From Streptomyces spirodelae (lineage in GTDB: Bacteria > Actinomycetota > Actinomycetes > Streptomycetales > Streptomycetaceae): a stretch of 64,000 nt of DNA. A program made the position numbers and the translations under genes. The DNA lies in contig NZ_JAFFZN010000001.1 in assembly GCF_017676385.1 (NCBI RefSeq), positions 124,001-188,000 on the forward strand, in the 5' to 3' direction. Positions 29,838 to 38,297 of this stretch are shown here, one piece after another (the stretch's first letter is position 1; the number at the start of each line of letters is the position of its first letter). The notes beneath the pieces were generated by a model. It did not search any database. It had not been told where the DNA came from and saw nothing but the letters and a program-made list of their open reading frames with translations.

Positions 29838-30743
29838 ATGAGCGACGATCTGGACGCAAAACTCATCGCCGCACTCCAGCAGGACGGCAGGGCCAGCTAC
29901 AGCGAGCTGGCCGCCCGGGTGGGTGCGCCGAGGACGGCGGTCTCGGCGCGGGTGCAGGCGCTGCTCGACTCGGGCACCGTGGAGATCGCGGCCGTGGCGC
30001 ATCCCCAGCTCCTGGGACTCACCTCGCTCGCCCACGTCTCCGTCGCCGTGTCGGGGCCGGCCGACGACGTGGTGGACGCGCTGTGCGCGACGGACGCGTC
30101 AGTCTTCGTCTCCGCGGTCAGCGGCGCATACGACCTCGTCGCGGAGCTGCGGGTCTCCAGCGACCGCGAGCTGTACGAGGCCCTCGCCCACCTCCGTGCA
30201 CAGCCCCGGGTGCGGGCGGTCAACACACTCCTGTACACCGACATCGTCACGTCGGTCTTCATGCCGCAGGGACCGCTCCGCGGGGACGTGCACGTCAACG
30301 ACACCGACCGGCGGCTCATCGAGCTGCTGGAGCGCGACGGCCGCATGTCGTTCGTCGAGCTGGCCCGCCGCGTCGGTATGTCGCCGAGCGCCGCCCGGGC
30401 CCGGGTCAGCCGGCTCCTCACCAACCGTGCCCTGCACGTCGCGGCCGTGGTGCGGCGCGGCTCGGGCAGCGGCAGGCCGGCGCTCGGCGCGGGGCTGAAC
30501 CTCGGCGGGGACGACGAGCGCGTCACGGGATTCCTCGCGGCGCTGCCCGGGGTGGAGTTCGTCGCCCGTACGGTGGGCCGCTACGACCTGGTCGTCACCC
30601 TCGGCGCCCGGTCGACAACGCGCCTGCACCGCATCACGGAACAGCTCAAGGCGCTCGACGCAGTACGCGGCCTGACCACGTGGGCGCACCTGGAGGTGTT
30701 CAAGGAGCACTACGCGCGGGGCATCGCGAGGACCTCGATGTGA
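29838..30743 (+). CDS. Tandem Lrp/AsnC-family transcriptional regulator
   Basis: This 301-residue protein is a fusion of two Lrp/AsnC units. The first HTH reads LDAKLIAALQQDGRASYSEL near residue 5. A ligand-binding alpha/beta region follows, then a second HTH at DTDRRLIELLERDGRMSFVE near residue 157, and a second ligand region ends the protein. Two-unit Lrp proteins of this length are common in Streptomyces. It is divergent from the amidohydrolase/transporter pair and most likely controls it in response to their substrate. Upstream of ATG 29838 the ribosome site is weak (CGGG). There is no evidence that it controls the peptide genes. Confidence 0.92.
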   Translation: MSDDLDAKLIAALQQDGRASYSELAARVGAPRTAVSARVQALLDSGTVEIAAVAHPQLLGLTSLAHVSVAVSGPADDVVDALCATDASVFVSAVSGAYDLVAELRVSSDRELYEALAHLRAQPRVRAVNTLLYTDIVTSVFMPQGPLRGDVHVNDTDRRLIELLERDGRMSFVELARRVGMSPSAARARVSRLLTNRALHVAAVVRRGSGSGRPALGAGLNLGGDDERVTGFLAALPGVEFVARTVGRYDLVVTLGARSTTRLHRITEQLKALDAVRGLTTWAHLEVFKEHYARGIARTSM

Positions 30744-30765
30744 GGCCGTCTCCTGCCGCCAGGTG

Positions 30766-30812
30766 CCGGGCGTCGGGCCTCGGGCATCGGGCATCGGGCG
30801 TCGGGGGCGCCG
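30766..30812. repeat. Short degenerate TCGGGC repeats
   Basis: Five or six imperfect copies of TCGGGCA or TCGGGCG lie in the convergent gap after the Lrp gene. They look like simple slippage repeats with no assigned role. Confidence 0.5.
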
Positions 30813-30946
30813 GGCGCGAGGCGACGAGTTCGCTCAGGGTTCCGCAGCCGTACGTGCGTACTCCTCCTGGTGACGCCTGGCAGGGGCTGGCTGCCCGCCC
30901 CTGCCCCTGCCGGTGGGCCGCAGACCGCCGCTGTGTCGTGGCTGCT

Positions 30947-30990
30947 CGCGCAGTTCCCCGTACCCCTTCGGGGGCGCGGGGAACCGCGCG
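30947..30990. repeat. Streptomyces dispersed hairpin repeat, probable terminator
   Basis: A roughly 20-bp stem (left arm starting CGCGCAGTTCCCCG, right arm ending GGGGAACCGCGCG) with a TTCG loop and few mismatches sits between the convergent Lrp and O-methyltransferase genes. This CAGTTCCCC...GGGGAAC hairpin, preceded by GTCGTGGCTGCTCGCG, is a well-known dispersed element between Streptomyces genes and should act as a bidirectional terminator. Confidence 0.8.
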
Positions 30991-31005
30991 GCGCCGCGGA
31001 ACCGG

Positions 31006-31668
31006 TCAGCGCTTGACGGCGAGCGTCAGCCCGTCGGCAAAGGGCAACATGCACAGGTCGACCCGGTCGTCGTCGCGCAGCTTCGTGTTGAACGCGCGCA
31101 GCGCCCGCGTCTCCTCGTCCTGCACCGACTCGTCGATGACCCGCCCGGACCACAGCACGTTGTCCGCGGCCAGCAGGCCGCCAGGGCGCAGCAGGGTGAT
31201 GCCGTACTCGTAGTAGGTCTCGTAGCCTTCCTTGTCCGCGTCCAGGAACATGAAGTCGTAGCCACCGGCTGCGCCCTCCTCCTCGACGAGCGCTGCCAGG
31301 CTGTCCCGGGCGTCGCCGACACGGAGGTCCACCTTGTCCGCGACTCCCGCACGCTCGCAGTGGCCGAGTGCGGTCTTCGCCCACTCCTCGCTGATGTCCA
31401 GGGCGGTGACGCGGCCGTCCGCCGGCAGGGCCAGTGCCGTGCGGAGCAGGCTGTAGCCGGTGAAGACCCCGACCTCCAGGGTCCGCTTCGCGCCGATGGC
31501 GCGCAGCAGTACGGACAGGAACTGGCCCTGCTCGGGCGAGACCTGCATATTGCGCTCGTCGAGCCGCGAGGTCTCCTCACGTACCTCGCGCAGCGGCGCA
31601 GGTTCGGACAGGGAGACGCCCGCGATGTAGTCCTGGAGTTCCTCGGTGATGCTGACCTGAATTCTCAT
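31006..31668 (-). CDS. Class I SAM-dependent O-methyltransferase (catechol/CCoAOMT type)
   Basis: This 220-residue protein is of the cation-dependent O-methyltransferase family that methylates catechol hydroxyls. SAM motif I is LEVGVFTGYSLLRTALALP near residue 65, the acidic motif TALDISEEW follows, and the metal-binding Asp region is FMFLDADKEGY with LAADNVLWSG further on. Length and motif order fit caffeoyl-CoA/catechol O-methyltransferases. It follows the aromatic hydroxylase by 44 bp on the same strand. The pair is well suited to hydroxylate a Tyr-like residue to a catechol and then methylate one oxygen. Whether it acts on the free amino acid or on the carrier-bound residue is unknown. 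Confidence 0.92.
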   Translation of the reverse strand: MRIQVSITEELQDYIAGVSLSEPAPLREVREETSRLDERNMQVSPEQGQFLSVLLRAIGAKRTLEVGVFTGYSLLRTALALPADGRVTALDISEEWAKTALGHCERAGVADKVDLRVGDARDSLAALVEEEGAAGGYDFMFLDADKEGYETYYEYGITLLRPGGLLAADNVLWSGRVIDESVQDEETRALRAFNTKLRDDDRVDLCMLPFADGLTLAVKR

Positions 31669-31712
31669 GTCGTCTCGTCGCTCTCAGTGTGATGTCGGCC
31701 GGCCGGGAACCG

Positions 31713-32471
31713 TCACAGCCGGGTCAGGAACCGCCGCACCTCGGTGACCAGATGGTCGACCGACTCGGCGGCGAAAAGCACGGGCATGCAGTCGGAGTCG
31801 TCGAAGTCCTGCGCCACGATGTCGGCGGTGTCGAAGGCCCGCAACTGCACCTTGTCGAGGGATTCCATCTCCGCGACCGAGGACAGCAGGGCGGCGCCGC
31901 ACACGCGGGGGCGGCCGTTCTCGTAGACGACGCCGGTCTCCATGGCGAACCAGAAGACGTGGACCAGTTCCCGCATGGCGTCCGGGGTGGAGATCCGTCG
32001 CGCTGCCCGGCCGAAGGCCCGGTACAGGTCGGCGAAGACGGGGTCGCCCAGCATCACGGCGTGGCCGACGAGTTCGTGCAGGACGTCCGGTTCGGGTGAG
32101 TGGTAGGGCGATGCTGCCGGGCGCAGGTACTGCGTGGCGTAGAACCCGCTGTCGGCGAAGGTGCCGAGGAATCGCTTCGCGGGGACGGTGCCCTCGGCGG
32201 GCCGCAGATGGAATCCGGTCAGTTCGGTCAGCACCGGGGAGACCTCGGCCAGTTGCGGAACCCGCTGCCGGTTCAGGACGACTGCATCGGCGGCCCGCCG
32301 GTAGTTCGCGCACGCCACTTCGTGGTGCAGAGAACTCAGTTTGGCGGTAACCGTCTCCCAGAGTGCGTCCTCCTCCTCCGTATACGCAATCGTGGGCAAC
32401 GGTTCACCGGGCTGCCATTCCCTTGCCAATTGCTGACGGTCGGCCTTCCGCCGCTCGTATTCACCCGTCAT
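31713..32471 (-). CDS. Pterin-dependent aromatic amino acid hydroxylase
   Basis: This 252-residue non-heme iron enzyme is of the phenylalanine/tyrosine hydroxylase family. The iron-binding HELVGHAVMLGDPVFADL gives the two His ligands, and FWFAMETGVV supplies the Glu. The size matches single-domain bacterial enzymes without a regulatory ACT domain. It could convert Tyr to DOPA, or Phe to meta-Tyr or Tyr; the catechol-type O-methyltransferase next door favours a DOPA-type product. ATG 32471 with AGAAG upstream is chosen; the extra upstream residues of the longer frame look like leader sequence. Its promoter appears to carry copy B of the shared 35-bp element, linking it to the polyketide operon. 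Confidence 0.9.
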   Translation of the reverse strand: MTGEYERRKADRQQLAREWQPGEPLPTIAYTEEEDALWETVTAKLSSLHHEVACANYRRAADAVVLNRQRVPQLAEVSPVLTELTGFHLRPAEGTVPAKRFLGTFADSGFYATQYLRPAASPYHSPEPDVLHELVGHAVMLGDPVFADLYRAFGRAARRISTPDAMRELVHVFWFAMETGVVYENGRPRVCGAALLSSVAEMESLDKVQLRAFDTADIVAQDFDDSDCMPVLFAAESVDHLVTEVRRFLTRL

Positions 32472-32534
32472 CGCTTCTTGTTTCCCCCGTTCCCTCTCAG
32501 CTGCGGCACAAGTCCCCCTCATAACCAGTTGTGC

Positions 32535-32540
32535 ACGCTA
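32535..32540 (-). promoter_or_regulatory. Putative -10 box for the hydroxylase operon
   Basis: TAGCGT on the minus strand, 36 bp after the end of the shared element; the equivalent spacing is 35 bp in the other two copies. Confidence 0.4.
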
Positions 32541-32575
32541 GCCCAGGCCCCCGAGGGCGGGATACGGGGAACGGC

Positions 32576-32610
32576 TGTCTCGTTCCGTCCCGTGCCGTCC
32601 ACGACCTTGC
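32576..32610 (-). promoter_or_regulatory. Shared 35-bp upstream element, copy B
   Basis: On the minus strand this reads from GCAAGGT at 32610 to GACA at 32576, with the core GGACGGAACG and a preceding GGACGGCAC that makes a direct repeat with a 10-bp period. It agrees with copy C at about 29 of 35 positions, and an 18-bp stretch is identical to copy A. A TAGCGT box follows on the same strand at 32540-32535, 57 or so bases before the hydroxylase start. Confidence 0.6.
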
Positions 32611-32703
32611 GGGACAGCAACCGCACGCATGAGATCTGACTACTGAACCGATGCTCGACTCGCATGGCGGGAAACCCGCGTGCCGGAGAAAGAGGTCACG
32701 AAC

Positions 32704-32964
32704 GTGACAATGACCACCGACGAGAATTTCGCCAAGATCAAAGAAATCGTCTGCGACATTCTTGAGCTCGAAGAGGAAGAGGTCACGACCGAGGGCCTGT
32801 TCAACGAGGAGTACGGTGCCGACTCGCTGCGCGCCATCGAGATCCTCAGCTCACTGGAGCGCGAGTTCGGTGTGGTCATCGACCAGACCGAACTCGTCCG
32901 GATGACGAATCTCCAGGGCGTCTACGACGTGCTCGCCGAAACAGCGGGCTGGGCGAAGCAGTAA
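32704..32964 (+). CDS. Acyl carrier protein (ACP1)
   Basis: This 86-residue acidic protein carries the phosphopantetheine attachment site as EYGADSLRAIEIL, with Ser near residue 38. It should carry the growing polyketide chain. GTG 32704 follows an AAAGAGG site with 9-base spacing; GTG 32680 and ATG 32710 are alternatives. It opens the long rightward operon and lies 42 bp before KS2. The sequence differs clearly from ACP2 (VDSLLAME), so the two ACPs may serve different KS pairs. Confidence 0.93.
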   Translation: MTMTTDENFAKIKEIVCDILELEEEEVTTEGLFNEEYGADSLRAIEILSSLEREFGVVIDQTELVRMTNLQGVYDVLAETAGWAKQ

Positions 32965-33006
32965 TCCTCCGGGCAGGAATGTCCCCCGCACAGGAATGAG
33001 GAGCTG

Positions 33007-34233
33007 ATGGCGTCACCTGACAGGCGGGTGGTCCTGACCGGGCTCGGAGTGCTGTCGAGCATCGGGACCGGTGTCGGGGAGTTCACCGACGGCCTGCGGT
33101 CCGGGCGCAGCGGTGCGGGGCCGATCACGGTGTTCGACACCGCCGGTTTCGAGCGCTCCACCGGCTGCGAGCTCGGCGAGTTCGACGCGGAGACCTGGAT
33201 CGAGAACCTTCCCGTCGACTCCCTGGGGCCGGCGAGCCGGTTCTCGGTGTCGGCGGCGCGGATGGCCGTCGCTGACGCCGGTCTCGACCTCGGGGCGCTG
33301 CGCAAGCGGCCCGGCGTGATCTCCATCGGCACCACCGACGGCGAGTCGCGCGACCTCGACGAGCTGGTGGAGACCGAGTTGGCACACGGCCCCGAAGCCA
33401 TGGACGCCCGGGTGGCGGGCCGGCTCCGGGCCGCCCGGCTGTCGTCGGCCGTGGCGCTGGAGCTCGGCCTCACGGACGTGGAGGCGGTGACCATCCCGAC
33501 GGCTTGCGCCGCGGGCAACTACGCCATCGGCTACGGCTATGACGCGGTCCGATCCGGGGACGCCGACTTCGCCCTGTGCGGGGGCGCGGACGCGATGTGC
33601 CGCAAGACTTTCGCCGGGTTCTACCGGCTGGGCACCATAGCGCCCGACGTCTGCCGCCCGTTCGACGCCGACCGCCAGGGCATCCTCACCGGCGAGGGCG
33701 CCGGCGTCCTGGTGCTGGAGGAACTGGAGTCGGCGCTCGCCCGGGGAGCCCGGATCTACGCCGAGGTGCTCGGCTACGGCCTCAACTGCGACGCCTATCA
33801 CCAGGTCGCGCCGGACCGCTCCAGCGTGGCCCGCGTGATGGAGCTGGCGCTGGAGAACGCGGGCGTGAAGCCGCACGAGGTCGACCTCATCTCGGCGCAC
33901 GGCACCGGCACCCAGGCCAACGACGTCACCGAGTCCCGGGCGATCCGGGAGATCTACGGCGACGCGCCGCCGCGCACCGTGTCGGTCAAGTCGATGCTCG
34001 GGCACACCATGGGCGCGGCGAGCGCGCTGGCCGCGATCGCCTGCGCGCTGGCGATCACACACCGGTTCATCCCGCCGACCATCAACCACAACCGCACCGA
34101 CCCGGAGTGCCGGATCGACTGCGTGCCCAACCACGCCGTCGAGGCGGATCTGCGGATAGTGCAGAACAACGGTCTCGGCTTCGGGGGCAACAACGCGGTC
34201 GCGGTGCTGGGCCGGTACGAGGAGTCCCGTTGA
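33007..34233 (+). CDS. Type II polyketide ketosynthase (KS2)
   Basis: This 408-residue condensing enzyme has Cys in [12 protein letters not shown], His in SAHGTGTQAND and His in [12 protein letters not shown], so it should be active. It is near-identical in layout to KS1, sharing [17 protein letters not shown] and [14 protein letters not shown], and clearly arose by duplication. ATG 33007 has a strong GAGGAG site. Its chain-length factor is probably CLF2, encoded 4 kb downstream rather than adjacent. The next gene overlaps its stop, so expression is coupled. Confidence 0.94.
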   Translation: MASPDRRVVLTGLGVLSSIGTGVGEFTDGLRSGRSGAGPITVFDTAGFERSTGCELGEFDAETWIENLPVDSLGPASRFSVSAARMAVADAGLDLGALRKRPGVISIGTTDGESRDLDELVETELAHGPEAMDARVAGRLRAARLSSAVALELGLTDVEAVTIPTACAAGNYAIGYGYDAVRSGDADFALCGGADAMCRKTFAGFYRLGTIAPDVCRPFDADRQGILTGEGAGVLVLEELESALARGARIYAEVLGYGLNCDAYHQVAPDRSSVARVMELALENAGVKPHEVDLISAHGTGTQANDVTESRAIREIYGDAPPRTVSVKSMLGHTMGAASALAAIACALAITHRFIPPTINHNRTDPECRIDCVPNHAVEADLRIVQNNGLGFGGNNAVAVLGRYEESR

Positions 34234-35372
34234 GCGAGCACACAGGCTGGCCGATCGCCGGAACCGGCGCCGTGGCCGCCATCGGCCGGTCCCCCGACGA
34301 GATCTTCGATTCCCTGTGCGCGGGCACCTCCGGGCTGCATCCGATGCGGGGCTTCGAGCGCGCGTACTACACCGGCGACCGGCTCTACGAGATCGACGAC
34401 CGCGGCGGCGCCGGTGACGTACCGGGCCGGGCAACGGGCTTCCTCCTGGCGGCGATCGCGCAGGCGCTCGGCGAGGCCGGGCTGGACGAGCGGCTGGGAG
34501 ACATCCCGGTTCTGGTCGGCACCGGGCTGCGGGAGCTGCGCTCCGTCGAGCTGTGGGCCCGGGGCGATGCACCGTACTCGGCCGGGCGGCTGCACTTCGG
34601 CACCGCGCTGCGCGAGCGCTTCGGCGCGACGATGACCCACACCCTCTCCAATGCCTGCTCGGCGTCGCTCTACGCGCTGTCGATGGGCACCGATCTGCTG
34701 GCCGCCGGTGCCGAGACCGTGGTCGTGGCCGGGGTCGACGCCGTCACCGAGAGCATGGTGGGGATCGCCGACCGGCTGCAGTCGGTGGCGCCGGACACCG
34801 TGCGCCCCTTCGACCGCAACCGGATGGGCACGATCCTCGGCGAAGGCGCCTCGGCCCTGGTGCTGCGCCGCACCGACGACCCGGACCGCCCGGCCCTCGG
34901 CCGGGTGCGCGGCGTCGCCGTCAACTGCGACGCCCACCACACCACAGCGCCCGACGCCGGGAGCATCGCCGCCGCGATCCGCGAAGCGCACCGCCGGGCG
35001 GGCGCCACGCCACAGGACATCGGTCTGGTGATGCTGCACGGCACCGGGACCCACGCCAACGACGACGCCGAAGCCCGGGCCATCCGCGCCGTGTTCGGCG
35101 CCGCCCCGGAGAAGACACTGATGACGGCGATGAAGTCGATGACCGGCCACACCTCCGGAGCCTCCGGACTGCACAGTCTGATCGTCGCGCTGCGCGCCAT
35201 GGCGGACGGGCTGGTCCCGCCGACGCTCGGCCTGGACGAACCGATCGAGGAGGCCGAGGAGTTCCGGATCGTCCGGGAGGCGGCCGTACCGGCGGACCTG
35301 GCCCTGGCACAGGTCAACGCCTTCGGCTTCGGCGGCGTCAACGCGGTCGCACTCGTGGCCGGCCGGCGATGA
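34230..35372 (+). CDS. Third ketosynthase (KS3), divergent type
   Basis: This 380-residue KS-fold protein has its catalytic residues intact: Cys in LSNACSASLYAL, His in LHGTGTHAND and His in KSMTGHTSGASG. It is only distantly related to KS1 and KS2. It begins at TTG 34230, overlapping the KS2 stop (TTGA), with GAGGAG a few bases upstream; no better start keeps the N-terminal IAGTGAVAAIG strand. Extra KSs of this kind accompany cinnamoyl-lipid gene sets. It could prime the chain or extend it after the first KS/CLF pair; the sequence does not decide. Confidence 0.88.
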   Translation: MSEHTGWPIAGTGAVAAIGRSPDEIFDSLCAGTSGLHPMRGFERAYYTGDRLYEIDDRGGAGDVPGRATGFLLAAIAQALGEAGLDERLGDIPVLVGTGLRELRSVELWARGDAPYSAGRLHFGTALRERFGATMTHTLSNACSASLYALSMGTDLLAAGAETVVVAGVDAVTESMVGIADRLQSVAPDTVRPFDRNRMGTILGEGASALVLRRTDDPDRPALGRVRGVAVNCDAHHTTAPDAGSIAAAIREAHRRAGATPQDIGLVMLHGTGTHANDDAEARAIRAVFGAAPEKTLMTAMKSMTGHTSGASGLHSLIVALRAMADGLVPPTLGLDEPIEEAEEFRIVREAAVPADLALAQVNAFGFGGVNAVALVAGRR

Positions 35373-36403
35373 GCGCGGTCGCCACCGGCGTGGGCCTGGC
35401 CGTGCCCGGCGCGCCGTCCGCCACGGATCTCACCACGCGTTCCGCCGAGGGCGCCGCGCCTTTCGACCCGGCGGCCCGGATCGGCAAGAAGGGGCTGCGC
35501 TATCTGGACCAGGCGACCCGGCTCGCGCTCTGCGCTGGGCGGGACGCACTGAACGCGGCCGGGCTGCTGACCGGTGACGCGCGGCTGACCGCCACCGGCG
35601 GCGGCGCCCCGGTCGTGGACGCCGAACTGCTGGTGCCCGCCGAGTCGGTCGCGGTCGTCGTCAGCTCGAACTTCGGCAATCTGGACTCGGTGTGCGAGGT
35701 CGCCACCACCATCGGGTCCGACGGCGGCACCCGGCTCCTCAGCCCGGTCTACGCGCCCCGGCTGTCGAGCAATGTCACCGCTTCCGAGGTCGCGATCAGG
35801 TTCGGGCTGCGTGGCCCGAACCTGATGATGTGCAACGGCCCGACCTCCGGTCTCGACGCGGTGCACTGGGCGATGGTGCTGCTGTCGGGCGACCGTGCCC
35901 GGCACGTCCTGGTGGTCGGTGCCGAGCCGGCCAACGACATCGTCGGCCGCCTCACGGGGCACGAGTATCCGTTCGACGGTGCCGCGGCGCTGGTGCTGGA
36001 GTCCCCCGGGACGGCGGGCGAGCGGGGCGCTCCGGTGCTCGCCGGTCTCGGCGGGTACGTCCGCACCGGCGGGCTGGCCGACTGCGTGTCCGCGCTCGGC
36101 GGCGCACCCCGCGCCTGGTTCGCGCCGCACCAGGCATCCGCTGAAGTGCTCCCCGGCGTGCTCCGGCACCGTCTCGAGGACCGCTGGGGCCCGGCCTCCG
36201 GCGCGCTGGGGGTCCTCCAGTGCGCGGCCGCGGCGGGCCACTTCGCCGACGGCGGTGAGGGTCCGGTGCACGCGGTGGCGGGCACGGACGCCGACGACGC
36301 CGTCGCCGGGCTCGTGCTCACCTCGCCGGACGGTGCCACCCCGCGGGACGGTGTCACCGTGCCGGACGCCGCGGTGACCGGGGACGAGGTGAGCCGCGCG
36401 TGA
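35369..36403 (+). CDS. Degenerate ketosynthase-like protein (KS4), probable partner of KS3
   Basis: This 344-residue thiolase-fold protein has lost its catalytic nucleophile. In the segment GPNLMMCNGPTSGLDAVHWA the Cys position is occupied by Pro when aligned on GPN and SGLDA, and neither HGTGT nor a KSxxGH motif is recognisable. Its start ATG overlaps the KS3 stop (ATGA), as in KS/CLF pairs, so it is best read as a chain-length-factor-like subunit for KS3. It is shorter than CLF1 and CLF2 and differs from both. Its effect on chain length is unknown. Confidence 0.8.
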   Translation: MSAVATGVGLAVPGAPSATDLTTRSAEGAAPFDPAARIGKKGLRYLDQATRLALCAGRDALNAAGLLTGDARLTATGGGAPVVDAELLVPAESVAVVVSSNFGNLDSVCEVATTIGSDGGTRLLSPVYAPRLSSNVTASEVAIRFGLRGPNLMMCNGPTSGLDAVHWAMVLLSGDRARHVLVVGAEPANDIVGRLTGHEYPFDGAAALVLESPGTAGERGAPVLAGLGGYVRTGGLADCVSALGGAPRAWFAPHQASAEVLPGVLRHRLEDRWGPASGALGVLQCAAAAGHFADGGEGPVHAVAGTDADDAVAGLVLTSPDGATPRDGVTVPDAAVTGDEVSRA

Positions 36404-37290
36404 ATCCGCCGTCCGCGCCCCACGGCGTCGGGCCCGTGCTGTTCCGGCAGCGCACGGTCGGTGACGGCGCCGGGCCCCGGGTGCTGCTGCTGCACGGCAT
36501 GGCGGACAGCAGCAGCGTCTGGGACCGGCTGTGCACCCTGGTCCCGCAGCGCGCTCAGCTGCGCCGGGCCGAGATCCATACGGCCGAACTGCCCTGGCGC
36601 GGCACCGGGCCGCCCCAGTGGGCGCACCGCCTCGACCCCGCCTCGTGGCTCGCCGAGACGCTGGACGAGCTGGCCGGGACCGTGGGCCCGGCCGACGTCG
36701 TGGTGGCGCACTCCTTCTCCGCCTTGCTCCTGCTCGACCTGGTCTGCGGCACGTCAGCGCCCACCGGGACCGCCGGGTCCCCCGGGCCCCGGCTCCCGGG
36801 GATGGTGCTGGTGTCCCCCTTCTTCCGGCCACGGCCCGAGGACTTCGACTGGGGCACCATGACGGGCCTGCCGGAACAGTTCGTCCGCACCCTGGAGGAG
36901 GGCATCAGGGTGGCGGCCGGGCCGCGGTCGAAGCCGGAGCTGCACCGCGCCCTGGCCGAGCGGCTGTGCGAGACCATCGGCCCCTACGGCTGGTCCCGCT
37001 TCTTCGAGCTGTACCTGCGCACCCCGTGGCTGCGTACCGGTGAGGTACGTACGCCTGCGCTGGTCGTCTCCGGTACCGAGGACCGCATCGCGGTGACCGG
37101 GGAGGCACGGGACCTGGTTGCCCGGATGCCCGCGGCAAAGCTGCGCACATTTGAGGAGACCGGGCACTTCCCGATGGCCGAGCAGCCCGAGCGGTTCGCC
37201 GACGCGCTCGACGATTTCCTGCGCCGAGTCCCCGCCGCCCCCGAGGCGGTCGGGGAGCGGCCCTGTTCAACGCTAGTGGAGCGAATCTGA
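36400..37290 (+). CDS. Alpha/beta hydrolase
   Basis: This 296-residue protein has an alpha/beta-hydrolase fold with the oxyanion loop LLLHGMADSSSVW, the nucleophile elbow VVAHSFSALLLL, the Asp region SGTEDRIAV and the catalytic His in FEETGHFPMAEQ. GTG 36400 overlaps the KS4 stop (GTGA). Within this operon it could release or transfer an acyl chain, or hydrolyse stalled intermediates. It is unlike the TEII at 12090. The substrate is unknown. Confidence 0.85.
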   Translation: MNPPSAPHGVGPVLFRQRTVGDGAGPRVLLLHGMADSSSVWDRLCTLVPQRAQLRRAEIHTAELPWRGTGPPQWAHRLDPASWLAETLDELAGTVGPADVVVAHSFSALLLLDLVCGTSAPTGTAGSPGPRLPGMVLVSPFFRPRPEDFDWGTMTGLPEQFVRTLEEGIRVAAGPRSKPELHRALAERLCETIGPYGWSRFFELYLRTPWLRTGEVRTPALVVSGTEDRIAVTGEARDLVARMPAAKLRTFEETGHFPMAEQPERFADALDDFLRRVPAAPEAVGERPCSTLVERI

Positions 37291-38297
37291 TGGCTGACAT
37301 CGACACCGCGGTCAAGAACGTGGTCACGGAGACCACCACGGTCACCCTCACGCCCGGGTACGAGGGCGCCAACATCGGCACGTACATCGGCTTCAAGCAC
37401 GTCAACTACCTCGTCGAGAAGGCCGTGATCGAGCACTTCCGGCGCCAGGGGCTGCCGGTCGGCGCGCTCTACGAGCAGTACGGCCTGGGCTTCGACCTGG
37501 TCGAGCTGGAGGCCCGGCTGCGCGGCGGGGTGTTCGTCGACGACGAGGCCGTGCTCGAGGTCAGGCCGGTGACGGGCGGCGACGGCACCGCGTTCCGGTT
37601 CAAGGTGACGATCACCGTGCTCCGCGACGGCGAGCCGAAGAAGATCGTCACCGCCTCGGCGGCGGCCGTGCTGCGCCGGGACGAGGACGACCGGCGGCTG
37701 CCGGGCCGGGTGCCAGCCCCCGCCGTGCTCGACCGCTTCACCGTGGCCTCGCTCGGCACCCCGGAACCCGGGGAGGCAGTCGCCGGGACGGGCGCACAGC
37801 TGCCGTCCGGCGGCTCGACCGACCAGGACCCGGTGCTCGACCAGCTCCTGGCCGGCCGCAACGGCTACGGCTGGAAGCTCCGCGTCCCCTATCCGTATGT
37901 GCACTTCTTCGACCGGATGCACATGTCGGCGTATCTGCGGCAGATGGAGGAGGCCAAGCACCGCTTCGTCGACGCGCGCGGCATCTCCATCGGAGCGCAG
38001 CTCGCCGAGCGCAACTGGATTCCGGCTGTCACCCACTCACGGATCGAGATCCTCGGCGAGGCACTGCTGGAGGAGGATCTCTACACCGTCTACACGGTCG
38101 AGAGCATCTTCAAGACCCTGCTCTACACCGCGCGCATGGACTGCTACGTGGTGCGGGAGGGCCGGCTGGTCCGGATGGCGACGGGTGTGATCACGCACGG
38201 CTACGGCGTCGTGGAGAACGGCAACCAGGCGCGGGTCGTCTCCTGGGACGACAGGATCGACCGCGCCCTCAAGGGCCTGCCAGGTGAGGAGTCGTGA
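37290..38297 (+). CDS. Double-hotdog thioesterase/dehydratase-like protein
   Basis: This 335-residue protein consists of two hotdog-fold halves. The first includes YIGFKHVNYLVEKAVIEHFR near residue 30; the second includes VHFFDRMHMSAYLRQMEEAK near residue 208. Both match the helix region of 4-hydroxybenzoyl-CoA-thioesterase-like proteins. A Pro/Gly-rich linker joins the halves. ATG 37290 overlaps the hydrolase stop in TGATG. It could be a thioesterase or an atypical dehydratase acting on ACP-bound beta-hydroxy intermediates. I cannot choose between these from the sequence. Confidence 0.75.
   Translation: MADIDTAVKNVVTETTTVTLTPGYEGANIGTYIGFKHVNYLVEKAVIEHFRRQGLPVGALYEQYGLGFDLVELEARLRGGVFVDDEAVLEVRPVTGGDGTAFRFKVTITVLRDGEPKKIVTASAAAVLRRDEDDRRLPGRVPAPAVLDRFTVASLGTPEPGEAVAGTGAQLPSGGSTDQDPVLDQLLAGRNGYGWKLRVPYPYVHFFDRMHMSAYLRQMEEAKHRFVDARGISIGAQLAERNWIPAVTHSRIEILGEALLEEDLYTVYTVESIFKTLLYTARMDCYVVREGRLVRMATGVITHGYGVVENGNQARVVSWDDRIDRALKGLPGEES

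Larger units (their letters stand above)
32472..32703. promoter_or_regulatory. Divergent control region, hydroxylase / ACP1 operon
   Basis: This 232-bp region separates the leftward hydroxylase-methyltransferase pair from the long rightward polyketide operon. It holds copy B of the shared element on the minus strand. I saw no matching copy facing the ACP1 operon. Confidence 0.6.
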
